Below, one piece after another: positions 10,798 to 20,031 of a DNA stretch of 45,662 nt. The translations under genes were made by a program, and so were the position numbers. The stretch comes from an uncultured Lachnospiraceae bacterium (GTDB lineage: Bacteria > Bacillota > Clostridia > Lachnospirales > Lachnospiraceae). Under the pieces are notes generated by a model. It saw only the letters and a list, made by a program, of their open reading frames with translations. It was not told the origin of the DNA and searched no databases. The DNA is taken from assembly GCA_904395885.1 (NCBI GenBank), contig CAJFOF010000033.1, positions 1 to 45,662 of the forward strand. Direction: 5' to 3'. The first letter of the stretch is position 1. Every line of letters starts with the position of its first letter.

Positions 10798-12057
10798 TTG
10801 GAAACGTTATTATTGACAAAAGCAAATAACTTTTTTTCGTTTGGTCCGGTAGCGGATGTTCTGGGCTGGATCATGGATCTCTTGTTCCGTTTTACCAATC
10901 TGTTTGGTATTATGAACATAGGTCTCTGTATTATCCTGTTTACAGCAGTTATTAAGCTGTTGCTTCTCCCTCTGACGATCAAGCAGCAGAAATCTTCCAA
11001 GCTGATGGCTGTCATGCAGCCTGAGATGAAGATGATTCAGGAAAAATACAAAGGGAAGACTGATCAGCAGTCTATGATGATGCAAAATCAGGAGATGAAG
11101 GCTTTATACGAAAAGTATGGTACTTCTATGACCGGCGGATGTCTCCAGCTTATCATTCAGATGCCGATCCTGTTTGCATTGTATCAGGTTATTTTGAATA
11201 TTCCCGCTTACGTTCCCTCTGTACGGGCGGTATTTGATACAGTCGTTAATGCTATTGGAGGCATGAATGCGGCTGAGGTGTTAACACAGTTTGCTACAGA
11301 CAACAACATTTCTATGGCCACGATTCAGGCGATTACAGATAATAATAAGATTGTTGACCTGCTGTATAAGCTGACTCCAAGTCAGTGGACAAGTCTGGAA
11401 GCGCTGTTTCCTCAGGTGCAGGAAACGATCCATGAGTGTGCCCTTCAGATCGAACAGATGAACAGTTTCTTAGGGCTGAATCTGACAGAGGCTCCGTGGC
11501 AGGGTTTTATGCCTAACTGGGCGTGGCTGATTCCTATCGCTTCTGGTCTGGCTCAGTGGTACAGCACAAAACTGATGACAGCCAACCAGTCTACGCCAAC
11601 TGATGAAAATACTCCGGGAGCATCTATGATGAAGTCTATGAACATCTATATGCCCCTGATGTCTGTATTCTTCTGTTTTACATTTGCATCCGGTGTCGGC
11701 CTGTACTGGGTTTCCAGTAGTGTGTTCATGATTATTCAGCAGATAATCATCAATGCTTATTTAAAGAAAATTGATGTCGATGAGATGGTGAAGAAGAACA
11801 TAGAGAAGGCAAATAAGAAGAGAGCAAAACAGGGATTGCCTCCGGTGAAACAGAATCAGAATGCAAGTCTGGATTGGAAACATATAAAAGAGGAAAACGA
11901 AAAACGGGAAGCAGCCCGTATGGAGAAGATTGCGAAGAGTCAGGCTCAGGCCAAGGAGTCCACTGAATATTATAATCAGAATGCAAAGCCGGGCAGCCTT
12001 GCAGCAAAAGCGGGTATGGTACAGAAGTATAATGAGAAGCATGAAAAGCGCAAATAA
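10798..12057 (+). CDS. yidC: Membrane protein insertase YidC/SpoIIIJ
   Basis: A 419-residue Oxa1/YidC/Alb3 insertase that places membrane proteins into the cytoplasmic membrane, alone or with SecYEG. Hydrophobic segments occur near residues 20-50, 110-135, 235-255 and 275-320; the conserved MPILFALYQVI segment is visible near 122. The C-terminal tail (residues about 320-419) is Lys/Arg-rich, as in ribosome-binding Gram-positive YidC forms. The start is TTG, six bases or so after AAGGAGG (10784-10790). There is no obvious lipobox at the N terminus. It sits between yidD and jag. Confidence 0.95.
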   Translation: METLLLTKANNFFSFGPVADVLGWIMDLLFRFTNLFGIMNIGLCIILFTAVIKLLLLPLTIKQQKSSKLMAVMQPEMKMIQEKYKGKTDQQSMMMQNQEMKALYEKYGTSMTGGCLQLIIQMPILFALYQVILNIPAYVPSVRAVFDTVVNAIGGMNAAEVLTQFATDNNISMATIQAITDNNKIVDLLYKLTPSQWTSLEALFPQVQETIHECALQIEQMNSFLGLNLTEAPWQGFMPNWAWLIPIASGLAQWYSTKLMTANQSTPTDENTPGASMMKSMNIYMPLMSVFFCFTFASGVGLYWVSSSVFMIIQQIIINAYLKKIDVDEMVKKNIEKANKKRAKQGLPPVKQNQNASLDWKHIKEENEKREAARMEKIAKSQAQAKESTEYYNQNAKPGSLAAKAGMVQKYNEKHEKRK

Positions 12058-12074
12058 TTAGGAGGGGTTTTGCG

Positions 12075-12746
12075 ATGGAAATGATTACGATTTCTGCAAA
12101 GACAGTGGACGAAGCAGTTACAAAGGCATTGATTCAATTGGAAACTACTAGCGATAAGCTGATCTACGAAGTAGTAGAAAAAGGAAGTGCCGGTTTTCTG
12201 GGAATTGGAGCAAAGCCTGCAGTTATCCGTGCTGGAAAAAAGGTGACTTTGGAAGACAGGGCCGTTGATTTTCTCAGTCAGGTATTTGATGCCATGAATC
12301 TCAACGTCACAATAGAAATCGCCTATAATGAGGAAGAAAATGAAATGTCCATCAATCTGATAGGCGATGATATGGGAATTCTGATCGGTAAGAGGGGGCA
12401 GACTCTGGATTCTCTTCAGTACTTAGTCAGCATGGTCCTGAATAAAGAGAGCGATGGGTATCTGAGAGTAAAGCTGGATACAGAAAATTATCGGTCAAGA
12501 AGGAAAGAGACTCTGGAGACCTTGGCTAAGAACATCGCTTATAAAGTAAAGAGAACCAAAAGAAGTGTTTCGTTGGAACCTATGAATCCCTACGAGAGAA
12601 GAATCATTCATGCAGCACTTCAAAATGATAAATATGTGACGACGAGAAGCGAGGGAGAAGAACCTTTCCGCCATGTAGTGATCTTTTTGAAAAAGGAAAC
12701 AGGAAGAAAGGATCGCTTTGCAGCTAGAGATAAAAAAGAAGCGTAA
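12075..12746 (+). CDS. jag: RNA-binding protein Jag/KhpB (EloR)
   Basis: A 223-residue protein with three recognisable parts. The Jag_N domain (about 1-55) has GSAGFLGIGAKPA. A KH domain (about 80-150) has the GKRGQTLDSLQ loop. An R3H domain (about 160-215) contains the PYERRIIH pattern. KhpB/EloR proteins bind RNA with KhpA and affect cell elongation and division in streptococci; the role here is by family. It follows yidC by 17 bases with an AGGAGGGG site, the conserved spoIIIJ-jag pair. Confidence 0.95.
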   Translation: MEMITISAKTVDEAVTKALIQLETTSDKLIYEVVEKGSAGFLGIGAKPAVIRAGKKVTLEDRAVDFLSQVFDAMNLNVTIEIAYNEEENEMSINLIGDDMGILIGKRGQTLDSLQYLVSMVLNKESDGYLRVKLDTENYRSRRKETLETLAKNIAYKVKRTKRSVSLEPMNPYERRIIHAALQNDKYVTTRSEGEEPFRHVVIFLKKETGRKDRFAARDKKEA

Positions 12747-12767
12747 TTAAATAAAGAAAAAAGGGAT

Positions 12768-12816
12768 GCTGCCAGGCATGCCAGGTTGGTAGAGATACCG
12801 CTGGCAGTCAGGCAGC
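12768..12816 (+). other. Nested stem-loop between jag and mnmE
   Basis: An outer pair GCTGCC/GGCAGC (12768-12773, 12811-12816) encloses an inner pair TGCCAG/CTGGCA. The following sequence is TTTCTTGATT, a weak T run. It may be an imperfect terminator for the rpmH-jag transcript or a processing structure in the mnmE leader; the sequence does not decide. Confidence 0.5.
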
Positions 12817-12876
12817 TTTCTTGATTATGAATGCTCAGGCAGTCATTGTTTCTGTATGGGAAAGAAGGAGAATGGT

Positions 12877-14250
12877 TTGAGAAAAGAAACGATAGCAGCG
12901 ATTGCGACGGCAATGAGCGATTCGGGAATTGGAATTATCCGTATCAGTGGGCCAGAAGCATTTTTAATAGCAGACCGTGTTTTTAAAAGGAAAAAACAAA
13001 AGCCTTTATCTGAAGAAAAAGCAAATACCGTTCATTACGGATTTATCTGTGACGGCGAGGAGAGATTAGACGAGGTTCTGGTGATAATCATGAAGGCGCC
13101 TCACAGTTATACAGCAGAGGACACTGTGGAGATAGACTGTCACGGCGGTGTTCTGATGATGAAAAAAATATTGGAAGTAGTCATAAAAAACGGAGCCAGA
13201 GCCGCCGAACCGGGAGAATTTACAAAGAGGGCGTTTTTAAATGGAAGGATCGATCTTTCTCAGGCGGAAGCGGTTATGGATGTGATTCAGGCGAAGAATG
13301 AATATGCTTTGAAAAGCTCTGTCAGCCAGCTCAGAGGATCGATTTCAAAAAAAATGAAGGAACTGAGGGCTGAGATATTATATGAGATGGCTTATATTGA
13401 GTCAGCTCTGGATGATCCGGAACATATTTCCCTTGACGGTTATGGAGAAAGACTTTCTGTTTTGACAGAAAACTGGATAGAAAGAGTGAACCATCTGTTA
13501 TCTACAGCAGACAAAGGAAAAGTCATGAAAGAAGGAATCCGCACTGTGATTTTAGGAAAGCCCAATGCTGGAAAATCGTCTTTGATGAATGTGCTGGTGG
13601 GAGAGGAGAGGGCAATCGTGACAGAGATTGCCGGAACGACCAGAGATACTTTGGAAGAGCATATTTATTTGAATGGGATCAGTTTAAATGTAGTGGACAC
13701 TGCAGGAATTCGCGAGACAGAAGATGTGGTCGAACAGATCGGTGTGTCCAGGGCCAGAGATGCGGCCAAGGATGCAGACTTGATTATTTATGTGGTGGAC
13801 GGATCACGCCCACTGGATGAGAATGATTCTGAAATTATGGATTTTATTCGGGATAAAAAGGCAGTTGTTTTGTTAAATAAATCGGATCTGTCTATGGTTG
13901 TCTCAGCAGAAGAGTTGAGAGCGCGTTCAGGACATAAGGTAATTCCCATTTCGGCAAAGGAAGAGCTTGGGATTGAATTGCTTGAAGACGAAATAAAAAA
14001 TATGTTCTATCAGGGAGAAATTTCCTTCAATGATGAGATATACCTTACCAATGTCCGTCATAAAGAAGCCCTGGAGCAGGCGCGCGAAAGTCTGAAAATG
14101 GTAAGGGAAAGCATTGAAAATGGAATGCCTGAAGATTTTTATTCTATTGATTTGATGGACGCCTACACTCAACTGGGAGTGATTATTGGCGAGGAGGTTG
14201 GCGAAGATCTGGTAAATGAGATTTTCAGCAGATTTTGCATGGGCAAATAG
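12877..14250 (+). CDS. mnmE: tRNA modification GTPase MnmE (TrmE)
   Basis: MnmE works with MnmG to install a carboxymethylaminomethyl (or aminomethyl) group on wobble uridine U34 of certain tRNAs. The N-terminal folate-binding domain contains GEFTKRAFLNGRIDLSQAEA. The inserted G domain shows G1 GKPNAGKSS, the G3 DTAGI and G4 NKSD. The protein ends in CMGK, the conserved CxGK terminus. I choose the TTG at 12877, giving MRKETIAAIATA and 457 residues, because AGAAGGAG lies five bases upstream; an ATG at 12856 would include that site in the coding region. mnmG follows by 38 bases. Confidence 0.95.
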   Translation: MRKETIAAIATAMSDSGIGIIRISGPEAFLIADRVFKRKKQKPLSEEKANTVHYGFICDGEERLDEVLVIIMKAPHSYTAEDTVEIDCHGGVLMMKKILEVVIKNGARAAEPGEFTKRAFLNGRIDLSQAEAVMDVIQAKNEYALKSSVSQLRGSISKKMKELRAEILYEMAYIESALDDPEHISLDGYGERLSVLTENWIERVNHLLSTADKGKVMKEGIRTVILGKPNAGKSSLMNVLVGEERAIVTEIAGTTRDTLEEHIYLNGISLNVVDTAGIRETEDVVEQIGVSRARDAAKDADLIIYVVDGSRPLDENDSEIMDFIRDKKAVVLLNKSDLSMVVSAEELRARSGHKVIPISAKEELGIELLEDEIKNMFYQGEISFNDEIYLTNVRHKEALEQARESLKMVRESIENGMPEDFYSIDLMDAYTQLGVIIGEEVGEDLVNEIFSRFCMGK

Positions 14251-14288
14251 AGTGAAAGCAGAGGGCCAAATATTTCGGAGGAATAAAG

Positions 14289-16190
14289 ATGCCATATTTA
14301 GAGGAATCGTATGATATTGTGGTAGTAGGAGCCGGACATGCAGGGTGTGAGGCAGCTTTGGCCTGTGCGAGACTTGGGTTGGAAACGATCATGTTTACTG
14401 TCAGTGTGGACAGCATTGCTCTGATGCCCTGCAATCCCAACATTGGTGGAAGTTCAAAAGGCCATCTGGTTCGTGAGCTTGATGCTTTGGGCGGCGAGAT
14501 GGGAAAAAATATTGATAAAACGTTTATACAGTCAAAAATGCTGAATGAGTCTAAGGGGCCTGCAGTCCATTCTCTTCGCGCCCAGGCGGATAAACAGGAT
14601 TACACCAGGCATATGAGACAGACTTTGGAAAATACAGATCATTTGACAATCCGGCAGGCAGAGGTGTCGGAGCTAATTGTAGAAGATAGTGAGATAAGAG
14701 GAGTAAAGACTTTTTCAGGAGCTCTTTACCATGCAAAAGCTGTAGTTTTAGCTACGGGAACCTATTTGAAGGCCAGATGTATTTATGGAGATGTAAACAA
14801 TCCTACAGGACCAAATGGCCTTCAGGCTGCAAATCATTTGACGGATTCATTGAAAGCAAATGGAATTGAAATGTTCCGGTTTAAAACAGGGACTCCTGCT
14901 CGTGTGGATAAAAGAAGTATTGACTTTACAAAAATGGAGGAGCAGAGAGGAGACGAGAGAATCGTTCCTTTTTCTTTTTCTACAGATCCGGATACCATTC
15001 AGAAAGACCAGGTGTCCTGCTGGCTGACTTATACCAATGAGGAGACTCACAGGATAATTCGTGAAAATTTGGACCGATCGCCCCTGTTTTCCGGAGCGAT
15101 CGAAGGAACCGGCCCCAGATATTGCCCGTCGATCGAGGATAAGGTGGTAAAATTTCCGGACAAAAACCGACACCAGGTTTTTGTGGAGCCAGAGGGACTG
15201 TATACAAATGAGATGTATCTGGGAGGAATGTCCAGTTCCCTTCCTGAGGATGTCCAGTATGCCATGTACCGGACAGTGCCTGGTTTGGAGCATGTGAAAA
15301 TTGTCAGGAATGCATACGCTATAGAGTATGACTGCATCAATTCATTGGAATTGAAGCCGACTCTGGAGTTTAAAAAGATTTCCGGCTGTTTTAGCGGCGG
15401 GCAGTTTAACGGGAGTTCCGGATATGAGGAAGCTGCCGTCCAGGGATTTATGGCCGGGGTCAATGCAGCAATGAAGGTTCTCGGGAGAGAGCAGATTGTT
15501 CTGGATCGCTCTCAGGCATATATCGGTGTGCTGATCGATGATCTGGTGACGAAAGAAAACCATGAACCCTACAGGATGATGACCTCCAGGGCGGAGTATC
15601 GCCTTCTTCTCCGTCAGGACAATGCGGATTTAAGGCTCAGAAAAATCGGATATGAGATTGGTCTGGTCACAGAGGAGGAGTATCAGAAAACTGTAAAAAA
15701 AGAACAGCAGATCAGTGAAGAGATCGAGAGATTAAATAAAACGAATATCGGGGCAAATGAACAGGTACAAAGATTTTTGGAAGACCACGGGAGTACACCT
15801 TTGAAGACCGGAGCTACTTTGGCAGAGCTGGTGAGACGGCCAGAGCTTGATTATTTTATGTTAACTGAAATAGACAGTAAGAGACCAGAACTTCAGTTCG
15901 ATGTCCAAGAGCAGGTTAACATAAATATAAAGTATGAAGGATATATTCGGCGGCAGATGCAGCAGGTAGCTCAGTTTAAAAAGATGGAGGGAAAAAAGCT
16001 GCCGGAGCATTTTGATTATGGCACGGTGAAAAGTCTGAGAAGAGAGGCTGTGCAAAAGCTGAATCAGCTTCAGCCTGTTTCTGTAGGCCAGGCGTCCAGA
16101 ATCTCCGGTGTATCTCCGGCTGATATTTCTGTCCTTTTGGTACATTTAGAACAGATGAGACAGCAGCGCCGAAGTGAGAAAGAATCTTAG
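14289..16190 (+). CDS. mnmG: tRNA uridine-5-carboxymethylaminomethyl modification enzyme MnmG (GidA)
   Basis: A 633-residue FAD-dependent partner of MnmE in wobble-uridine modification. The N-terminal dinucleotide-binding motif is [12 protein letters not shown]. Other conserved blocks are [30 protein letters not shown], the [13 protein letters not shown] [12 protein letters not shown], and [15 protein letters not shown]. The C-terminal helical tRNA/MnmE-binding part is present ([25 protein letters not shown]). Length is normal. CGGAGGAAT precedes the ATG. It lies between mnmE and rsmG, the usual operon. Confidence 0.97.
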   Translation: MPYLEESYDIVVVGAGHAGCEAALACARLGLETIMFTVSVDSIALMPCNPNIGGSSKGHLVRELDALGGEMGKNIDKTFIQSKMLNESKGPAVHSLRAQADKQDYTRHMRQTLENTDHLTIRQAEVSELIVEDSEIRGVKTFSGALYHAKAVVLATGTYLKARCIYGDVNNPTGPNGLQAANHLTDSLKANGIEMFRFKTGTPARVDKRSIDFTKMEEQRGDERIVPFSFSTDPDTIQKDQVSCWLTYTNEETHRIIRENLDRSPLFSGAIEGTGPRYCPSIEDKVVKFPDKNRHQVFVEPEGLYTNEMYLGGMSSSLPEDVQYAMYRTVPGLEHVKIVRNAYAIEYDCINSLELKPTLEFKKISGCFSGGQFNGSSGYEEAAVQGFMAGVNAAMKVLGREQIVLDRSQAYIGVLIDDLVTKENHEPYRMMTSRAEYRLLLRQDNADLRLRKIGYEIGLVTEEEYQKTVKKEQQISEEIERLNKTNIGANEQVQRFLEDHGSTPLKTGATLAELVRRPELDYFMLTEIDSKRPELQFDVQEQVNINIKYEGYIRRQMQQVAQFKKMEGKKLPEHFDYGTVKSLRREAVQKLNQLQPVSVGQASRISGVSPADISVLLVHLEQMRQQRRSEKES

Positions 16191-16229
16191 AATGGGCAAA
16201 ACTAGCTGCAGAATTTTGAGGAATAAGAG

Positions 16230-16958
16230 ATGGATAAACAATTTGAAAAGTTAATGCGCCAGGGGAGCGAAAGAATGGGAGTTTCTCTGACTGATGTGCA
16301 GTTGGAACAGTTCTACCGATATTTTGTGATGTTGGTAGAAACCAATAAAGTAATGAATTTGACGGCAATTACGGAGATGGAAGATGTGGTTGCCAAACAT
16401 TTTCTTGATAGTCTGGCATTGATTAAAGTTGGAGAAAATTTGAACAGAGAGATCTCTCTGATAGATGTAGGTACAGGTGCCGGATTTCCTGGAATACCGT
16501 TAAAGATAGCTTTCCCGGATTTACAGGTTACTCTACTGGATTCTTTGAATAAGCGAGTCAAATTTTTAAATGAAGTAATTGAACAGTTAGAGCTTAGAAA
16601 AATTTCGGCAATTCATGGAAGAGCAGAGGATTTTGGAAGTAACTGTGACTATCGAGAAAAGTATGATTACTGTGTATCGAGAGCAGTAGCAAATCTATCA
16701 ACTTTGTCTGAGTATTGTCTTCCATTTGTAAAGGTAGGCGGTAGATTTTTTGCTTATAAATCCGGAGAAGTGGAAGAAGAGGTGAACTTTGCTACATCTG
16801 CCGTACAAAAGTTGGGCGGTCTCATTACGGATATAGTAAAGTTTTCGTTGATAGAAGCTGAGGCAGAACGTTCTTTTGTAGTTATTGAGAAGAGAAGTAT
16901 AACAGCAAAGAGATATCCAAGAAAAGCAGGAATGCCATCAAAAGAACCGTTAAAATAA
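16230..16958 (+). CDS. rsmG: 16S rRNA (guanine527-N7)-methyltransferase RsmG (GidB)
   Basis: A 242-residue class I methyltransferase that uses S-adenosylmethionine to methylate N7 of G527 in 16S rRNA; loss in other bacteria gives low-level streptomycin resistance. The SAM-binding motif I reads LIDVGTGAGFPGIPLKIAFP near residue 77, and the second half contains the typical SRAVANLSTLSEYCLP. A GAGGAA ribosome site precedes the ATG. The gene ends 19 bases before the parS palindrome at 16978 and faces the hydrolase gene convergently. Confidence 0.96.
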   Translation: MDKQFEKLMRQGSERMGVSLTDVQLEQFYRYFVMLVETNKVMNLTAITEMEDVVAKHFLDSLALIKVGENLNREISLIDVGTGAGFPGIPLKIAFPDLQVTLLDSLNKRVKFLNEVIEQLELRKISAIHGRAEDFGSNCDYREKYDYCVSRAVANLSTLSEYCLPFVKVGGRFFAYKSGEVEEEVNFATSAVQKLGGLITDIVKFSLIEAEAERSFVVIEKRSITAKRYPRKAGMPSKEPLK

Positions 16959-16977
16959 CCAGATATACTGTATATAT

Positions 16978-17009
16978 ATTAGGGATGTTTCACGTGAAAC
17001 ATCCCTAAT
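16978..17009. promoter_or_regulatory. parS: parS site within a 32-bp perfect palindrome
   Basis: The 16-bp sequence TGTTTCACGTGAAACA at 16986-17001 is the canonical ParB binding site. The symmetry extends perfectly by eight bases on each side, to 16978-17009. It lies between convergent rsmG and the hydrolase gene, so the transcribed hairpin could also serve as a bidirectional terminator, although the flanking T runs are short. Confidence 0.95.
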
Positions 17010-17017
17010 TATATAGA

Positions 17018-17965
17018 TTAAAAAAATGTATAGATTGCATTTAATACTTCCTGCGGAGCTTCCAACTGAGGAAGATGTTTAGTATTTGGAATAATGGCGT
17101 ATTCGATAGCAGGATTGTATAGCTTATACTCTGAAAGAATAACTTCGATATCATCTACAGAAGAACCTCCAAGAAGATAGATACTATTGTCAATTCTCTT
17201 CAAAGCAGTTAAAATATTACATTTGGTATAGTTGCATTGAACACTAGCAAAAACTGATTTTGGAGAATTTCCTAAATGAGCAGATTCGTAATACGCATCA
17301 ATGCAGCTTGACCTAACAGAAAATGGATTATAAAAATATTCTTTTGTAAATCGTTCCTCAATCGACTTTTTGCTGACAGCAAAATTGTATAAAAGAGTTC
17401 CAAGAACTGGTAAGTCCAAGATGAATTTATAAAATTTAGCATTCTTGCCAGGTATCTGACTGCTGGAAAGAATACTTTCCGGATTAATAAACAGAAGACG
17501 ATCAAACAACTCTGGATTCAAACTGCATGCCATAATAGAGATTGAAGAAGAAGCTCCCGTAGCAATCACATCGGTTCTATGACCGATTTCTGATCGAATA
17601 AAATCAGACAGCAGTTGAACATATAAATAATTTGTATATGTGATATTCGGCTTCTCGGATCGGCCACACCCCAACAAATCAATCGAATAGACATTATAAT
17701 GTTCGCTGAGAGAGTGGAGTATATAATTCCACTCATAGCTATTGGACTCAGGAGCTAAATCGTGAATCAATAAAAGAGGCTTACCACTTCCCGATACAGT
17801 ATAATGAATCGTTCCTAAACGCCATTTATAACAGTGTGCTTCTGGTTTTACAAGGATTTTTCGCGATGATGCGGAAATCTTGATTACTTTATTAATAATA
17901 GCGGTGGCCGCAACAGCGCTGACGGACAGTAATAAGGGGGTAATCAATTTATTTTTTGTCTGCAT
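17018..17965 (-). CDS. Alpha/beta hydrolase with N-terminal membrane anchor or signal
   Basis: A 315-residue alpha/beta-hydrolase-fold protein of unknown substrate. Residues about 7-25 form a hydrophobic segment after a KNK start, suggesting a membrane anchor or signal. The strand-loop PLLLIHDL (63-70) replaces the usual HG oxyanion motif with HD. The block YSIDLLGCGRSEKP (93-106) is typical. The nucleophile elbow reads GASSS (137-141), with S139 as probable nucleophile and Ser instead of the last Gly. D271 or D272 and H297 (NTKHLPQLEAP) complete the likely triad. AGGAGG precedes the ATG. It is encoded opposite to its neighbours and lies between the two parS sites. A lipase, esterase, peptidase or haloperoxidase-like role cannot be told apart. 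Confidence 0.8.
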   Translation of the reverse strand: MQTKNKLITPLLLSVSAVAATAIINKVIKISASSRKILVKPEAHCYKWRLGTIHYTVSGSGKPLLLIHDLAPESNSYEWNYILHSLSEHYNVYSIDLLGCGRSEKPNITYTNYLYVQLLSDFIRSEIGHRTDVIATGASSSISIMACSLNPELFDRLLFINPESILSSSQIPGKNAKFYKFILDLPVLGTLLYNFAVSKKSIEERFTKEYFYNPFSVRSSCIDAYYESAHLGNSPKSVFASVQCNYTKCNILTALKRIDNSIYLLGGSSVDDIEVILSEYKLYNPAIEYAIIPNTKHLPQLEAPQEVLNAIYTFF

Positions 17966-17996
17966 AAATTTCCTCCTAAAAATTGAAACTATAACT

Positions 17997-18025
17997 ATTA
18001 TAATACAAGGAATGATCTAATACAA
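17997..18025 (-). promoter_or_regulatory. Promoter of the hydrolase gene
   Basis: On the minus strand TTGTAT (18020-18025) and a perfect TATAAT (17997-18002) are separated by 17 bases, about 35 bases upstream of the hydrolase start. It lies in the 332-base space 17966-18297, which otherwise holds parS and the soj promoter. Confidence 0.65.
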
Positions 18026-18138
18026 GGCATAAGAAAATGCAAAAATAATCTAAAAAATAAGTTCTTAAAATCTAATAATATTCTGTTGATTAGTCAGAAC
18101 AAAAATCCATTTAAACACAGAAAAAATTAATGAATCAA

Positions 18139-18154
18139 TGTTTCACGTGAAACA
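18139..18154. promoter_or_regulatory. parS: Second parS site
   Basis: A second perfect TGTTTCACGTGAAACA. It lies 144 bases upstream of the soj start and 1,153 bases from the first site. Unlike the first, the flanking bases are not part of a long palindrome. ParB bound here could affect both the hydrolase and soj promoters, which lie about 110 bases to one side and 60 bases to the other. Confidence 0.96.
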
Positions 18155-18211
18155 TCAGTTTCGGATTTTTAAATAATATGCAAGATTACCATAGGAATCG
18201 AGAAAAAAATA

Positions 18212-18220
18212 TGCTATAAT
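18212..18220 (+). promoter_or_regulatory. Extended -10 promoter of soj-parB
   Basis: TGCTATAAT is an extended -10 element (TGn followed by a perfect TATAAT at 18215-18220). No good -35 hexamer is seen at the right distance. It lies 78 bases upstream of soj. Confidence 0.6.
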
Positions 18221-18297
18221 GTGGTAACAGTTCAAAAGTTGATTGAATATGATTTACAGTTAGAATTCGTAGTAAAGAAGGGACTAAGACCAAAATT

Positions 18298-19068
18298 ATG
18301 GGAAGAATTATAGCAATAGCAAACCAGAAAGGCGGGGTCGGAAAAACGACAACGGCGATAAATTTGTCGGCTTGTTTAGCGGAAGCGGGGCAAAAGGTCT
18401 TGGTAGTTGACTTTGATCCGCAAGGGAATGCTACCAGCGGCTTTGGATTAGAAAAAGGACATATTGATAAGACAGTATACCAAATGCTGATTGGAGAAAA
18501 CCAAATTGAAGAATGTGTCAGAGAAGAAGTTCAAAAAAATCTGGATATTCTTCCCTCCGATGTTAACCTGGCAGGAGCAGAAATTGAGCTGCTGGAAATG
18601 GATAATAAAGAATCCCTGCTGCGAAACGGCTTGAAAAAGATAGAGAAAAAGTATGATTTTATTATCATAGACTGTCCTCCATCTTTAAATTTATTGACAA
18701 TCAATGCATTGACAGCGGCGGATACTGTAATCGTACCGATCCAATGCGAGTATTATGCGTTGGAAGGTCTGAGCCAGATCTTAAAAACAGTAAATCTGGT
18801 AAAGAGAAAGCTAAATCGAAAATTGGAATTGGAAGGCGTAGTATTTACTATGTATGATGCCAGAACCAACCTTTCATTGGAAGTGGTAGAAAGTGTAAAA
18901 AATACTTTAAACCAAAATATCTATAAAACGATTATTCCGAGAAATGTAAGGTTGGCAGAAGCACCTAGTCATGGAATGTCTATTAATCTGTATGATTCCA
19001 GATCAAGCGGAGCAGAAAGTTACAGATTACTGGCAGCAGAAGTGATAAGCAGAGGAGAAGATATTTGA
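18298..19068 (+). CDS. soj: Chromosome partitioning ATPase ParA (Soj)
   Basis: A 256-residue deviant Walker ATPase of the ParA/MinD family. The P-loop is KGGVGKTTT (residues 11-19), followed by VDFDPQGNATSGFG and the Walker B-like IIIDCPPSL. The protein is short and lacks an N-terminal DNA-binding extension, so it is chromosomal Soj rather than a plasmid type Ia ParA. It acts with ParB-parS to segregate origins and, in B. subtilis, to regulate DnaA. The ribosome site is weak. parB begins one base after its stop codon. Confidence 0.96.
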   Translation: MGRIIAIANQKGGVGKTTTAINLSACLAEAGQKVLVVDFDPQGNATSGFGLEKGHIDKTVYQMLIGENQIEECVREEVQKNLDILPSDVNLAGAEIELLEMDNKESLLRNGLKKIEKKYDFIIIDCPPSLNLLTINALTAADTVIVPIQCEYYALEGLSQILKTVNLVKRKLNRKLELEGVVFTMYDARTNLSLEVVESVKNTLNQNIYKTIIPRNVRLAEAPSHGMSINLYDSRSSGAESYRLLAAEVISRGEDI

Positions 19069-19069
19069 T

Positions 19070-19990
19070 ATGACAAAAACATCAAAAAAGGGATTGGGGA
19101 AAGGGTTAGGCGCTCTTCTCGGAGACGATTTTACGGATGAAGAGGAATTAAAACCTGAAAAAGAAAAGAAAGAAGAATTAAAAGTAGTAGAGATACCGAA
19201 AGAAATTTACATAAAAATTTCTTTAATTGAACCCAATCGGGAGCAGCCCAGAAAAGAGTTCGACAAAGAACAGTTGGAAGAACTGGCTGAGTCAATTCGT
19301 CAATACGGGGTACTTCAGCCTATTATGGTTCAAAAAAAAGGCGATATGTATGAAATTATTGCCGGAGAGAGAAGATGGAGAGCTGCAAAAATGGCAGGAT
19401 TGAAAGAAATTCCTGCAATTATCAGAGAATACGATAAACAGAAAAAAATGGAAATCAGTCTGATCGAAAATGTTCAAAGGGCAGATTTAAATCCAATCGA
19501 AGAAGCAGCAGCATACCGTCAGCTTATAGAAGAGTTTGGATTAAAGCAGGAAGAAATAGCGGAGAGAGTGGCTAAAAACAGAGCTACTATTACCAACAGT
19601 CTCCGGCTTCTGAAATTAGACCAAAGAGTTCAGGAACTGCTGATTCAAGGAAAAATATCCAGCGGTCACGCCAGAGCTTTGCTGGGAATTGAAGATGGAC
19701 AACAGCAATATGCAACAGCAGAACTGATTGTGAAAAATGAGTTGAGCGTAAGAGAAGTTGAGAAATTAGTAAAAGCACTGCTGAAACCTGCGAAAGAAAA
19801 GTCTCAGAAAGAAGAGAAAGATATAAGCTTTATTTTCCGAGATTTGGAAGAACGAATGAAAAGCATAATGGGAACAAAAGTGCTGATTCACAGAAAAGAT
19901 AAGAATAAAGGTCGAATCGAAATAGAGTATTACTCAGAATCAGAGCTGGAAAGAATAGTAGAGCTAATTGAATCCATACAGAGTAATTGA
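19070..19990 (+). CDS. parB: Chromosome partitioning protein ParB (Spo0J)
   Basis: A 306-residue ParB-family CTPase and DNA clamp that loads at parS. The N terminus KKGLGKGLGALLGDD matches ParA-stimulating peptides of Spo0J. The CTP-binding domain holds IAGERRWRAAKMAGL with the GERRWR arginine patch at 99-104, and ENVQRADLNPIEEA near 133-146. A helix-turn-helix follows (EEIAERVAKNRATITNSLRLL), then a C-terminal dimerisation domain. Two cognate parS sites are within 3 kb upstream. Noc would recognise a different site, so the parS sequence supports Spo0J. Confidence 0.96.
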   Translation: MTKTSKKGLGKGLGALLGDDFTDEEELKPEKEKKEELKVVEIPKEIYIKISLIEPNREQPRKEFDKEQLEELAESIRQYGVLQPIMVQKKGDMYEIIAGERRWRAAKMAGLKEIPAIIREYDKQKKMEISLIENVQRADLNPIEEAAAYRQLIEEFGLKQEEIAERVAKNRATITNSLRLLKLDQRVQELLIQGKISSGHARALLGIEDGQQQYATAELIVKNELSVREVEKLVKALLKPAKEKSQKEEKDISFIFRDLEERMKSIMGTKVLIHRKDKNKGRIEIEYYSESELERIVELIESIQSN

Positions 19991-20031
19991 GATACAATGG
20001 AAGCATTAATGACGGGAGTGAAAATCGATAA

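Noticed and set aside
16978..17009. Palindrome as a simple rho-independent terminator only
   Set aside because: It contains an exact parS and lacks a good T run, so ParB binding is the stronger explanation, although termination may be an added role.
17018..18297. Partition locus as a plasmid or mobile element insertion
   Set aside because: Soj lacks the plasmid-type N-terminal domain, the parS is the chromosomal consensus and the order rsmG-soj-parB is the standard chromosomal one; no integrase or repeats.
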